Assembly (NCBI RefSeq): GCF_006716425.1
Contig: NZ_VFOZ01000002.1
Coordinates: 558,001 to 622,000, forward strand
Reading direction: 5' to 3'
DNA from: Actinoallomurus bryophytorum
GTDB taxonomy: Bacteria; Actinomycetota; Actinomycetes; Streptosporangiales; Streptosporangiaceae
DNA: 64,000 nucleotides
Shown here: in pieces, positions 9,150-17,484 of the stretch
How the letters are laid out: each line of letters opens with the position of its first letter
Numbering within the stretch: position 1 is the first letter of the stretch
Notes under the pieces: model-generated
Database searches by the model: none
What the model saw: only the letters and a program-made list of their open reading frames with translations
What the model was told of the DNA's origin: nothing
Translations under genes and position numbers: made by a program

Positions 9150-10901
9150 GTGCGCAATCGCCGGGCCGCACTTATCCGGGTGGTGCTCGCACTCACGGTG
9201 CTGAGCGGATGCGGGGGATCGGGAAATTCGGCTAAGCCGTCACCGACACCGACCAAGGCGTCATCGCTGAAGTTCACCCCGCTGAACCTCGGCCTGCCCA
9301 AGCAGGCGCTGAGCGCACCGATCACCGGAAGGGTCCCGGACACCCAGACGCTTCACGTCGGCGTCACGCTGAAGATCAGCGACGCGGTGTGGAAGCAGAT
9401 GGGGCACGGTAAGAGCACCAAACAAGGCGCTCAGGGCCTGGCCCAGAAGCTCGGCGTCACCGACGACGAGATGAAGAAGATCAACGCCTACCTGGCGAGC
9501 GCGCACATCCAGGCCAAGCCGAGCAAGACCCGTACCAGCGTGTCCTTCGACGTCAAGGCGGGTGTGGCGGGAAAGCTCCTGCAGACCTCGTTCGTGACGC
9601 ACAAGCTGAACGGCCGGTCCTACTTCACACCCGACCCGGCCCACATGCCGGTCGTCCCCACGCAGATCGCAGGCTACATCCTGTCCGTCACGGGGCTCGA
9701 CAGCTACAGCATGGCGCCGCACTCCCGTGCCATGGCGCCCACGGCACTGGCCGCGCCGGCGAAGGCCGCCAACTGCGGGCAGTTCCCGGCGCAGGCCGCG
9801 ACGTACCAGAAGATCGCGGCGGCGTACGGGTACGACCGGCTGTGGGCCCAGGGCTGGCACGGCGAGAACATGACGGTGAACCTCGTCGAGATGGACGGGT
9901 ACGATCCCCGCGACATCGCGGCCTACAACGGCTGCGCGAACTCCCGCATCTCTCTGTCCAACGTGAACCTCGGGGCGACCGCTCCCCCGCCCGGCGGTGA
10001 GGCGACCCTGGACATCGAGATGCTGGCCGGCCTGGCGCCGGGCGTCCGGGTCGTCGACTACCAGGAGGACCCGGCGCTGCTGAGCACCGGCTCCGGCTCG
10101 GACTCGTGGACCGCCTTCAACAACGCCCTGCAGCGGATCATCGACGACAACTACGCCGCCCCGCACCCGGGCAGCGTCGTCAGCATCAGCCTCGGTGGCG
10201 CGGAGGGCTTCATGTCGCAGGCCACCATGCAGGCGGTGGACCAGAACCTGCGCATCCTGACCGAAGCAGAGCACATGACGGTGTTCGTGGCCACCGGTGA
10301 CTGCGGCGCGTACGGCGACCGCATGTACGGGCCGCTGGACGTGTCCTTCCCCTCGACGTCCTCGTGGGCGGTCGCGGTCGGGGGTACGCGGATGCAGTTC
10401 GGCGCCCCCGGCACACGGGCGCAGGAGCAGGTCTGGTCGGACCGGTCGAACCTGTCCAAATGTCAGAACCAGTGGGGCAGCGGCGGCGGCGTCAGCAAGG
10501 TCTTCCCCAAGCCCGCGTTCCAGGCGGCGCCCGGCGTCGCCAACCAGTACTCCACCGGATACCGGCAGGTGCCCGACGTGTCCGCCGCCGCGATCGATCT
10601 GCCGGTGTTCTACAAGGGCCAGTGGCACGGCTTCGGCGGCACGAGCGCGGCGACCCCGATCTGGGCCGCCGGCATGGTGCTGATGAACCAGGGCATGCTG
10701 ACCCGCAAACAGGCCTACTGGTACGCGCCGGACACCTTTTACCACGTCGTGGGCCAGGGAGGGACGAACACCCCGTACTACGACGTGGTCACCGGCAACA
10801 ACCTCTACTACCCGGCGACCGCGGGGTATGACCTGTCGAGCGGGCTCGGCACCCCGAACGCGGCGAACCTGTTCAACATCCTGCTGAACTCCCCCGCGTA
10901 G
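9150..10901 (+). CDS. S53 (sedolisin/pseudomonalisin) family peptidase, lipoprotein
   Basis: Secreted acid serine-carboxyl endopeptidase made as a proenzyme. A lipoprotein-type signal ends VLSGC at about residue 23. Pro-kumamolisin activation domain covers roughly 45-190; the catalytic domain follows. The catalytic set is visible: Glu284 and Asp288 in GGEATLDIE, oxyanion Asp384 in TGDCGAYG, and nucleophile Ser499 in GGTSAATP. The C-terminal calcium site is suggested by YDVVTGNN and YDLSSGLGTPN. The GTG start is set by GGGGAG five bases upstream. A strong hairpin after the stop probably ends transcription. Membrane anchoring through the Cys is unusual for S53 members, which are mostly free secreted proteins. 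Confidence 0.93.
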   Translation: MRNRRAALIRVVLALTVLSGCGGSGNSAKPSPTPTKASSLKFTPLNLGLPKQALSAPITGRVPDTQTLHVGVTLKISDAVWKQMGHGKSTKQGAQGLAQKLGVTDDEMKKINAYLASAHIQAKPSKTRTSVSFDVKAGVAGKLLQTSFVTHKLNGRSYFTPDPAHMPVVPTQIAGYILSVTGLDSYSMAPHSRAMAPTALAAPAKAANCGQFPAQAATYQKIAAAYGYDRLWAQGWHGENMTVNLVEMDGYDPRDIAAYNGCANSRISLSNVNLGATAPPPGGEATLDIEMLAGLAPGVRVVDYQEDPALLSTGSGSDSWTAFNNALQRIIDDNYAAPHPGSVVSISLGGAEGFMSQATMQAVDQNLRILTEAEHMTVFVATGDCGAYGDRMYGPLDVSFPSTSSWAVAVGGTRMQFGAPGTRAQEQVWSDRSNLSKCQNQWGSGGGVSKVFPKPAFQAAPGVANQYSTGYRQVPDVSAAAIDLPVFYKGQWHGFGGTSAATPIWAAGMVLMNQGMLTRKQAYWYAPDTFYHVVGQGGTNTPYYDVVTGNNLYYPATAGYDLSSGLGTPNAANLFNILLNSPA

Positions 10902-10916
10902 CGCGCGGCAGGCTCT

Positions 10917-10953
10917 CGGTGCGCGGCCGCCGGACTCCAGGCGGCCCGCACCG
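10917..10953. terminator. Hairpin terminator between convergent genes
   Basis: A near-perfect inverted repeat: CGGTGCGCGGCCGCC pairs with GGCGGCCCGCACCG, 14 pairs with one bulged C and an eight-base loop. It lies in the 60-bp gap between the ends of the S53 peptidase and thioesterase genes and would serve both. There is no U-tract, as is usual for actinobacterial terminators. Confidence 0.7.
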
Positions 10954-10961
10954 ATCCCTGC

Positions 10962-11552
10962 TCACAGGTCCGGGTCGGTGTCCTTGGCGTTGTCCATCGG
11001 GCGCAGCGGCTTGCGCAGCGGAACGATCATCATGCTGAAGTCCGCCGAGGCGATGAGGCGGTCCTCGGTGTCGGTCACCCGGCACTCGACCACGATCAGC
11101 TGGCGGCCCGCCTTCAGGATCTCGGCGCGTGCGTAGACGGCATCGCCGTGCGGCCGGCCGAGATAGCGCACATGCAGGTCGGCGGTGACCAGGCTCTGCC
11201 GGCCGGGTTCGAAGCCGCTCCCCCGCGCCGCGGCCGTTCCGGCCGCCACGTCGATGAGCGTGGCGATCGCGCCGCCGTGCAGGTTGCCGGTGCTGTTGAA
11301 CGCCTCCGGGCGTACCGGCATGGACAGCACGGCGTGGCCTTCGCCGATCTCGACGATCTCCAGGCCGAGCAGCTCGTGGAGCGGCGTGGCACGGCGGAGC
11401 GCGGAGCGTACGAACTCCCGGTCGGACTCCGGCAGGTCGACGATCCGCACCGTGCCCGAGGGCATCTCCGGCGGCCGGGACACCCGGATCTCTGGCTGGT
11501 CGGCCACCGGCTGGTCCGCCACCGGTTGCTCGGCCACTGGTTGATCGGCCAT
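10962..11552 (-). CDS. PaaI-family hotdog thioesterase with N-terminal repeat
   Basis: Acyl-CoA thioesterase of the hotdog fold, PaaI type; hydrolyses acyl- or aroyl-CoA esters in the cytoplasm. The family signature NLHGGAIATLIDVAAG is clear in the middle of the 196-residue protein. The start is ATG with AAGGAG upstream. The N-terminus is odd: residues 2-20 are a repeat of A-(D/E)-Q-P-V units, encoded by a 15-bp tandem repeat, and are probably disordered. A longer upstream frame was rejected because it lacks a ribosome site and is proline/tryptophan-rich nonsense. Next gene upstream is on the opposite strand. Confidence 0.88.
   Translation of the reverse strand: MADQPVAEQPVADQPVADQPEIRVSRPPEMPSGTVRIVDLPESDREFVRSALRRATPLHELLGLEIVEIGEGHAVLSMPVRPEAFNSTGNLHGGAIATLIDVAAGTAAARGSGFEPGRQSLVTADLHVRYLGRPHGDAVYARAEILKAGRQLIVVECRVTDTEDRLIASADFSMMIVPLRKPLRPMDNAKDTDPDL
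11494..11552 (-). repeat. 15-bp tandem repeat, about four copies, inside a coding region
   Basis: Four adjacent units: GGCTGGTCGGCCACC, GGCTGGTCCGCCACC, GGTTGCTCGGCCACT and GGTTGATCGGCCAT. Read on the minus strand they encode ADQPV-AEQPV-ADQPV-ADQPE at the extreme N-terminus of the thioesterase. The unit length keeps the frame, so copy number can vary without breaking the gene. Confidence 0.85.
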
Positions 11553-11913
11553 CGGACTCCTTCTGCTTCGCGCCGGGCGTTTCCACGCCCACGACCTGCG
11601 TACCCAGCACGCCGGGCACGACCACAAGGATCTCAGCAACGGGCCGACGTGTCCCGTTACGCGCCCGGGCACGTCGGGTATCGACCGGCGCACCCACGGT
11701 GCGCGCGGGACGGCTGGGACCACTGGATCGCCGGTTCACCAGCCGATATGACGGCGTCGGCGTGTCACGCCACGCAATGTAATTAATTTGCAACCTGTAG
11801 TTCGGCGAAACAACCAAAATCCACCCGGATTTCATTGCAGAGTGCGTGAACCTGATGCGTTGAGACGACGTGATCAGGACGGGGATGAGACACACAGGCG
11901 AAGGGGATCCGCC
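11553..11913. other. 361-bp divergent intergenic region with an AT-rich core
   Basis: Lies between the thioesterase (minus) and an unknown gene (plus). The segment 11765-11835 is much richer in A/T than its surroundings (TGTAATTAATTTGCAACC and following), which fits a promoter region; I could not assign convincing -35/-10 pairs. No protein-coding frame with normal third-position GC is present. Confidence 0.35.
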
Positions 11914-12492
11914 ATGAGGCATGCACGTGATGAGGTGACCGCGGCGATCGAGGCCGCGACCGGGGTTCTGGCGATCAGTGGCCGCTCGGAACCTCCCGAA
12001 TACGAGAATCCGGACGTCAGCTGGGGGGAGCTGGCGAGTGAGGGCGTCTGGGCGCCGACGCGTGACGGGCAGCGCATCCACATCGGCGTCGCGGGGACGT
12101 CCGAGGACCGCGCGGCCACGATCGTCAGGCCGAGCCTGCGCGTCTTCGCGGGGCTCGAGACCGACACGGACGTGATGGGGCAGACGACGGCCGCGGGGGT
12201 CCGGTTCGTCACGGTGCTGAACGGCCCGGACGCCCCGGAGGAGTTCCGCTTCCCGGTACGGCTCGGCGACGGGCTGTCGCTGGACACGACGCCGTCCGGC
12301 GGGTACGACGTGGTGCACGAGCGGTACGGGGCCACGGTCGGCCGGTTCTACGCGCCCTGGGGCTGTGACTCGCTGTACCGCACGATCCCGGCGGAGTACC
12401 GCCTGGAGGGCACCACGATCGTCATGACCGTGCGCCACCGGGACGCCGACGCGCTCTACCCCGTGATCGCCGACCCTCATTACGTTCGCTGA
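11914..12492 (+). CDS. Uncharacterised protein
   Basis: A 192-residue protein I do not recognise. It has no signal peptide or membrane segment. The N-terminal third is helical (DEVTAAIEAATGVLAI); the rest looks beta-rich. The C-terminus ends DADALYPVIADPHYVR; a YPV-x-x-DP ending of this kind is often seen in extracellular actinobacterial proteins, although this one has no export signal. The start is the ATG after AAGGGGATCC; the open frame upstream lies in the AT-rich promoter region. The next gene (CGNR regulator) begins 100 bp downstream in the same direction. Third-position GC is normal, so it is a real gene. No function is assigned. Confidence 0.7.
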   Translation: MRHARDEVTAAIEAATGVLAISGRSEPPEYENPDVSWGELASEGVWAPTRDGQRIHIGVAGTSEDRAATIVRPSLRVFAGLETDTDVMGQTTAAGVRFVTVLNGPDAPEEFRFPVRLGDGLSLDTTPSGGYDVVHERYGATVGRFYAPWGCDSLYRTIPAEYRLEGTTIVMTVRHRDADALYPVIADPHYVR

Positions 12493-12592
12493 CCGCACGT
12501 ACGGGGCCGGTAAGCATCACGGAAGGAATACGGTGATGTCAGAGGCAACGTCAGCGAAGTCGGCGACAGGTCGGCGTTGAACGGGAGTTCCA

Positions 12593-13156
12593 GTGCTTTT
12601 CAGTCATGACACGGAGCACGCGCTTGGGACCGTGGTCGATCTGGTCAACACGGGGCCGTCCGTGGCCGGGGAGGATCACCTCCCCGACCTGACGACACTC
12701 CAGGAGTTCGTCGACCATAACGAGGTGAGCGACGTCTGCGACCTGGACGCCACCGACCTGGAGGCGACGCTGCGCCTGCGCGACCGGTTCCACGAGCTGT
12801 TCCAGGCGCCGGAGGACACCGAGGGCACCGTACGCCGGGTCAACGCGATCGTCGGTGAGGCGCGTACGTCGCCGCACCTCACCGACCACGACGGCTACGA
12901 CTGGCACGTGCACTTCTTCGCCCCCGGGTCGCGGCTGGCCGAGCACCTTGCCGCCGAGTGCGGCATCGCGCTCGCCTACGTCGTCGCCGCCGGCGAGCTC
13001 GACCGGCTGCGCGTCTGCGAGGCCCCGGACTGTTCCCGTGTCCTCGTCGACCTGTCACGCAACCGCTGCCGCCGTTACTGCGACAGCCGTACGTGCGGCA
13101 ACCGCATGCACGTCGCCGCCTACCGGGCGCGGCAGCGCGAGTCCGCCGCGCGCTGA
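12593..13156 (+). CDS. CGNR zinc-finger / ABATE domain putative regulator
   Basis: A 187-residue putative stress-responsive transcriptional regulator. The N-terminal half is the ABATE domain (DLVNT near residue 16-20, then helical). The C-terminal CGNR zinc finger is intact: C-x4-C in CEAPDC, then CRRYCDSRTCGNR with the family CGNR tetrad, ending in a basic YRARQRES tail. Starts at GTG with GGGAG upstream. Its 3' end overlaps the convergent FolP2-like gene by 37 bases, so simultaneous expression could produce antisense interference. Target genes unknown; proteins of this family are sometimes called RNA polymerase-associated or DNA-binding without proof. Confidence 0.88.
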   Translation: MLFSHDTEHALGTVVDLVNTGPSVAGEDHLPDLTTLQEFVDHNEVSDVCDLDATDLEATLRLRDRFHELFQAPEDTEGTVRRVNAIVGEARTSPHLTDHDGYDWHVHFFAPGSRLAEHLAAECGIALAYVVAAGELDRLRVCEAPDCSRVLVDLSRNRCRRYCDSRTCGNRMHVAAYRARQRESAAR

Positions 13157-13980
13157 CCCGCCAGGGAGTCGAGGGCCTGGCGCGCCGCGGCGACGTCGTG
13201 CACGCGAAAGACGCGCGCGCCCAGCCACGCGGACACGCCGAGCACGGCCATGGTCCCGACGCCGCGCTTCTCGACCGGCTCGCCGAGCGTCTCGCCGATG
13301 AAGTCCTTGTTGGAGACCGCGACGAGCACGGGCCAGCCGGTGGCGGACAGTTCGCCCAGCCGCCGCGTTATCTCCAGTGAGTGCCAGGTGTTCTTGCCGA
13401 AGTCGTGGGCCGGGTCGATGAGGATCGCGTCCCGGCGTACCCCTAGGGAGACGGCGCGCTCCGCCTCGGCGGTCACGTACCGGATCACGTCCGCGACGAC
13501 GTCCTCGTAGCCGGCCCGGTGCGGGCGGGTGCGCGGGTCCAGGCCGCCCGCGTGGGCGCACACGAGCCCGATGCCGTGTGCCGCGGCGACCTCGGCCAGC
13601 CGGGGGTCGACACCGCCCCAGGTGTCGTTCAGCAGGTCCGCGCCGGCCTCCGCGACGGCCTCGCCCACCTCCGCGCGCCAGGTGTCGACACTGATCACGA
13701 CCTCCGGGTGACGCTCGCGTACGGCCACCACGAGGTCGACGACACGCCGCAGCTCCTCACGGACGTCGACCTCGGCGCCGGGACCGGCCTTGACGCCGCC
13801 GATGTCGATGATGTCCGCGCCCTCCGTGACCGCCGTATCGACCGCGGTGAGCGCCGCGTCGAAGCCGTACGTCGCGCCGCGGTCGAAGAAGGAGTCAGGG
13901 GTGCGGTTGATGACCGCCATGACCGTGGGGCCCTCCAGCGACCGGCCGTGCAGCCGCAGGGGAGCGTCCGCTCCGGTCAC
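13120..13980 (-). CDS. folP2: Dihydropteroate synthase-like protein (FolP2 type)
   Basis: TIM-barrel protein of the dihydropteroate synthase family (286 residues). Present are NRTPDSF near the N-terminus, GADIIDIGG, the ISVDTWR strand, LLNDTWGG and SNKDF. However, the conserved pterin-site sequence GGESTRPG of true DHPS is replaced by GGVKAGPG, and the loop after TPDSF is altered. These changes mark the actinobacterial FolP2 paralogue; the M. leprae FolP2 is reported not to have DHPS activity, so a folate role is doubtful. The start is GTG 13980 because it overlaps the Rieske gene stop (GTGA) and has GGGGAG seven bases upstream; a GTG 15 bases earlier is less likely. Confidence 0.85.
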   Translation of the reverse strand: MTGADAPLRLHGRSLEGPTVMAVINRTPDSFFDRGATYGFDAALTAVDTAVTEGADIIDIGGVKAGPGAEVDVREELRRVVDLVVAVRERHPEVVISVDTWRAEVGEAVAEAGADLLNDTWGGVDPRLAEVAAAHGIGLVCAHAGGLDPRTRPHRAGYEDVVADVIRYVTAEAERAVSLGVRRDAILIDPAHDFGKNTWHSLEITRRLGELSATGWPVLVAVSNKDFIGETLGEPVEKRGVGTMAVLGVSAWLGARVFRVHDVAAARQALDSLAGQRAADSRCRAR

Positions 13981-14408
13981 CGGCGGGCTCCCCACGGGCG
14001 GCGGGTCGCCCGGCCCCGCCGTCGCGGGCGCCGCGAGACATAGACGAGACCCTCACGCACCACGACATCGTACGCGGGCACACCGTGGCTCGCGGGACCG
14101 CTGCGCACGCTCCCGCCGTCGAGCGCGAACCGCCCGCCGTGGAGCGGGCACTCCAGGCAGTCCTCGACGATCGTGCCCTTGCTGAGCAGGGCGCCCGCGT
14201 GCGAGCAGCGCAGGCCGAGGGCGTACAGCCGTCCACCGGCCCGGCAGAGCACGGCCGGGGGCTCCCGCAGCCGGCGGATCTCCCCGTCCGCGAGATCGCC
14301 GTCCGCGCAGACGCGGACCAGCCCCCCGTCGCCGCGACGCCGCCACCTGAAGATCCGCACGCCCAGCATGATGCGGTGATCTTCTCGCACTTCGGCGGCG
14401 CATTCCAT
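13977..14408 (-). CDS. Rieske [2Fe-2S] ferredoxin-like protein
   Basis: Small Rieske electron-transfer protein. The cluster ligands are CSHAG and CPLHGG, 16 residues apart, in the standard C-x-H...C-x2-H pattern. There is no signal peptide or anchor, so it is a soluble ferredoxin rather than a bc1 subunit. The first ATG gives 143 residues; an internal ATG at 14369 (MLGVRIFRWRRRG) would give 130 and is a plausible alternative, since neither has a strong ribosome site. The C-terminus is an arginine-rich tail. Its stop overlaps the folP2 start, so the two are co-translated; what redox partner a DHPS-like protein would need is not obvious. Confidence 0.85.
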   Translation of the reverse strand: MECAAEVREDHRIMLGVRIFRWRRRGDGGLVRVCADGDLADGEIRRLREPPAVLCRAGGRLYALGLRCSHAGALLSKGTIVEDCLECPLHGGRFALDGGSVRSGPASHGVPAYDVVVREGLVYVSRRPRRRGRATRRPWGARR

Positions 14409-14539
14409 AGCCGTCGCGCGCGGTGAGCGGCGGTCCGCGTACGCCCTGCCTCGAACCGGATTCGGTCTCAGCGCCTCCCGCTGTCGCTTCGGGCCCGGCG
14501 GGACGGCTAATCTCTGTGAGACGAAACGGGCATAGTCCC

Positions 14540-15592
14540 GTGAGCTTGGAGGTTCCGCTGACCACGCGAGCGCTCATCACCGGGATCACCGGGCAGGATG
14601 GCTCCTACCTCGCCGAGCATCTGCTCGAACGGGGGTACGAGGTCTGGGGTCTGGTCCGGGGCCAGTCCAACCCGCACGTCTCCAGGCTGCGCAAGCACAT
14701 CGGTGACGTGCGGCTCGCCTACGGGGACCTGCTCGACCAGGGCAGCCTCATCTCCGCCGTGGAGAAGGTGCGGCCCGACGAGGTGTACAACCTCGGCGCC
14801 ATCTCGTTCGTGCCGATGTCGTGGCAGCAGGCCGAGATCACCGCGGAGGTCACCGGCATGGGCGTGCTGCGCATGCTCGAGGCGATCCGGGTGGTCAGTG
14901 GCATCGGCGGATCACGCACTCCCGCCGGCGGCCAGATCCGCTTCTACCAGGCGTCCTCCTCGGAGATGTTCGGCCAGGTGCGCGAGACCCCGCAGAACGA
15001 GCGCACGCCCTTCCACCCGCGCAGCCCGTACGGCGTCGCTAAGACCTACGGGCACTTCATCACGCAGAACTACCGCGAGTCGTACGGCATGTTCGCGGTC
15101 AGCGGCATCCTGTTCAACCACGAGTCGCCGCGCCGCGGGTCGGAGTTCGTGACCAGGAAGATCACTCTCGGCGTGGCCCGGATCAAGCTCGGCATGACCG
15201 GGAAGCTGACGCTCGGGAACCTGGAGGCGCGGCGGGACTGGGGTTACGCGGGTGACTTCGTCGGGGCGATGCGGCTCATGCTCGCCGCCGAGACGCCCGA
15301 GGACTATGTGATCGGCACCGGACAGACCCAGTCCGTACGCGAGCTGGTCGAGCTCGCCTTCGCCACGGCCGGCCTCGACTGGCGTGACCACGTGGTCACC
15401 GACCCCGCGCTCACCCGGCCGGCAGAGGTCGACCTGCTGTGCGCCGACCCCAAGAAGGCCCGCGACCAACTGGGCTGGGAGCCGAAGGTCTCCTTCGAGG
15501 AACTCGTCACGATGATGGTCGATTCCGACCTGGCGCTGCTGTCGCGCTCGGACCGGCCCGAGGACGAACCACTGAGTTTCGACCACTGGTAA
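14540..15592 (+). CDS. gmd: GDP-mannose 4,6-dehydratase
   Basis: Converts GDP-D-mannose to GDP-4-keto-6-deoxymannose, the first step to GDP-fucose, rhamnose or deoxytalose for glycans. Extended SDR fold: NAD(P) motif [15 protein letters not shown], catalytic SSSEMFG and Y-G-V-A-K in [12 protein letters not shown], and the nucleotide-sugar loop [17 protein letters not shown]. About 350 residues, normal. The start is uncertain: GTG 14540 is in frame but has no ribosome site, whereas GGAGG is ideally placed for a CTG six codons later (14558) that begins at the exact usual N-terminus. No reductase partner is adjacent; the glycosyltransferase at the left end is over 13 kb away. Confidence 0.93.
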   Translation: MSLEVPLTTRALITGITGQDGSYLAEHLLERGYEVWGLVRGQSNPHVSRLRKHIGDVRLAYGDLLDQGSLISAVEKVRPDEVYNLGAISFVPMSWQQAEITAEVTGMGVLRMLEAIRVVSGIGGSRTPAGGQIRFYQASSSEMFGQVRETPQNERTPFHPRSPYGVAKTYGHFITQNYRESYGMFAVSGILFNHESPRRGSEFVTRKITLGVARIKLGMTGKLTLGNLEARRDWGYAGDFVGAMRLMLAAETPEDYVIGTGQTQSVRELVELAFATAGLDWRDHVVTDPALTRPAEVDLLCADPKKARDQLGWEPKVSFEELVTMMVDSDLALLSRSDRPEDEPLSFDHW

Positions 15593-15624
15593 GCAGTGTC
15601 GGCCCGGCATGCGACCATGGCCGG

Positions 15625-17166
15625 GTGTCCTCCCAACACGGGTCCCCGGATCCCGCGGTGATCGTCCCGTCGAAACCTCTGCGGCTCTCGGAGGCGAGCG
15701 GTCGATGGGTGCTGGCCGCCACCGTGCTCGGCTCCAGCCTGGCGATGCTCGACGCCACGATCGTCAACGTCGCGCTGCCGCGCATCGGCCGCCAGTTCGA
15801 CTCCTCGGTCGCGGGTCTGCAGTGGACGGTCAACGCCTACACCCTCACCCTCGCCGGCCTGATCCTGCTCGGCGGCTCGCTGGGCGACCGCTTCGGGCGC
15901 CGCAAGGTCTTCATGATCGGCGTCGTCTGGTTCGCCCTGGCCTCCGCGCTGTGCGGCCTGGCGCCCAGCATCGGCGTGCTCATCGGGGCGCGTGCGTTGC
16001 AGGGCATCGGCGGCGCTCTCCTGACACCGGGAGCCCTCGCCATCATCCAGGCGTCCTTCACGCCTGCGGACCGGCCGCGGGCGATCGGCGCCTGGTCCGG
16101 CCTCGGCGGCGTCGCCGGGGCGATCGGGCCCTTCCTCGGCGGCTGGCTCATCGCCGCGGCCGGCTGGCGCTGGGCCTTCCTGCTCAACCTCCCGGTCGCG
16201 GCCGTCGTGCTGCTCGTCGCGGCGCGGCATGTGCCAGAAAGCAAGGACGAGTCCGAACACCACGGCTTCGACGTGCTCGGCGCCGCACTCGCCGCCCTGA
16301 CGCTCGCCGGGGTGACCTACGCGCTCACCGAGGCCCCCTCGAAGGGATCGATGACGGCCGTCGTGGTCGCGGCCGTGCTGGGAGTGGCGGCGGGCGTGGC
16401 GTTCGTCGTGGTCGAACGGCGGCGGTCCGGCGGGCGTGGCCCGAGCCCCATGCTGCCGCTCGGCATCTTCCGGTCACGCCAGTTCACCGCCGTCAACGTG
16501 GTGACCTTCATCGTGTACGGCGGCATGGGGGTGCAGTTCTTCCTCCTGGTCGTCGACCTGCAGGTCGTGGCCGGCTACTCCCCCGTGGTCGCGGGCACGG
16601 CCCTGCTGCCCGTGACGATCCTCATGCTGTTGCTGTCCTCCCGCATGGGCGCGCTGGCCCAGCGGATCGGCCCGCGCTACCCGATGACGGCCGGACTGAT
16701 CCTCGCCGCCGCCGGCATGGCGCTGACGTACCGCATCGGCCCGAACGCCTCCTACGTCGCCGACGTGCTGCCCGCCGCCCTGGTGTTCGGCCTGGGCCTG
16801 TCGATGGTGGTCGCGCCGCTGACCGCCACGGTGCTGGCCACGGCCGACATGCAGCACGCGGGCGTGGCCAGCGGGGTCAACAACGCGGTCGCCCGCGCGG
16901 CCGGCCTGCTGGCCGTGGCGGGGGTCCCGCCCGCGGTCGGGCTCACCGGCACCGCGTACAACGACCCGGGCGTGTTCGACCACGGGTTCCACACGGCGAT
17001 GACGATCGGGGCGCTGCTGCTGGTCGTGGGCGCGGCACTGAGCTTCTTCATCGTCCACGACGACGTGCTCAGCCCCGACCTCGCGACCGCGAGCCCCGAA
17101 TGCGACTTCAACTGCCCGATCGGCGCACCGCCCCTCGAGCCCGGCACCACCCACCAGCCCGCCTGA
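15625..17166 (+). CDS. MFS drug exporter, DHA2 (14-TM, EmrB/QacA) family
   Basis: Proton-driven exporter of the cytoplasmic membrane. The 513-residue sequence carries about 14 hydrophobic helices. DHA2 signatures: motif D1/A region LDATIVNVALPRIG, GDRFGRRKVF in the first loop, and the antiporter motif C-like stretch LGGVAGAIGPFLGGWL. Start GTG after a short spacer from the gmd stop (32 bases), possibly co-transcribed with it. A remnant of a PadR-type regulator lies just beyond its end on the opposite strand, suggesting that the exporter once had a dedicated repressor. Substrate unknown. Confidence 0.9.
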   Translation: MSSQHGSPDPAVIVPSKPLRLSEASGRWVLAATVLGSSLAMLDATIVNVALPRIGRQFDSSVAGLQWTVNAYTLTLAGLILLGGSLGDRFGRRKVFMIGVVWFALASALCGLAPSIGVLIGARALQGIGGALLTPGALAIIQASFTPADRPRAIGAWSGLGGVAGAIGPFLGGWLIAAAGWRWAFLLNLPVAAVVLLVAARHVPESKDESEHHGFDVLGAALAALTLAGVTYALTEAPSKGSMTAVVVAAVLGVAAGVAFVVVERRRSGGRGPSPMLPLGIFRSRQFTAVNVVTFIVYGGMGVQFFLLVVDLQVVAGYSPVVAGTALLPVTILMLLLSSRMGALAQRIGPRYPMTAGLILAAAGMALTYRIGPNASYVADVLPAALVFGLGLSMVVAPLTATVLATADMQHAGVASGVNNAVARAAGLLAVAGVPPAVGLTGTAYNDPGVFDHGFHTAMTIGALLLVVGAALSFFIVHDDVLSPDLATASPECDFNCPIGAPPLEPGTTHQPA

Positions 17167-17401
17167 CGTCCGATCCGGTGCCCGAGACGCGGTTCATCCC
17201 TGCGACGACGGTCCGGCGGCCGGTGGCGCTGCGTGTCGGCCACGCTCCGGCGAGGAGCGCGGCGTACAGCGTGCCGGCCCGCAGCCGGACCCTTCCGTCA
17301 GAAATCAGCTCGGCGTCGCGCATGATCCCGTAGCCGTGCTGAGCCCGATCGGCCAGAGCCGTAAGGATCAGGAACGTCGGCTCCTGCATCTGCCTGCTCA
17401 T
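17108..17401 (-). pseudogene. PadR-family regulator, 5' fragment only
   Basis: The first 49 residues are a good PadR winged-helix N-terminus: EPTFLILTALADRAQHGYGI then LRAGTLYAAL, with the HGY and GTLY signature. After TLYAAL the sequence leaves the family (LLAGAWPTRSATG...) and no frame restores the expected wing or the C-terminal dimerisation helices. The frame then runs into the 3' end of the MFS gene on the other strand. I read this as a gene cut by deletion, with the useful part at 17258-17401. A frameshifted intact gene was looked for and not found. Confidence 0.75.
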
Positions 17402-17484
17402 GTCAGCTTTATCTACCGATCATCGGTACATGACAAGATCGACCCCGTTGACGTGCCCGTTCGCCCGATCATGGATTCCCGGCG
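17167..17484. other. 318-bp spacer holding a PadR remnant and the nitronate monooxygenase promoter
   Basis: Contains no intact gene. Most of it is the truncated PadR frame on the minus strand. The last 80 bases, between the PadR start and the nitronate monooxygenase start, are less GC-rich (TCAGCTTTATCTACCGATC) and include the short inverted repeat CGATCATCGG-like sequence typical of operator regions; they probably carry the divergent promoter left from the PadR gene. Confidence 0.4.

Noticed and set aside
9261-10745. Long minus-strand reading frame opposite the S53 peptidase
   Set aside because: It is antisense to a gene with complete catalytic motifs and is Arg/Val/His-rich, the usual artefact of high-GC DNA.
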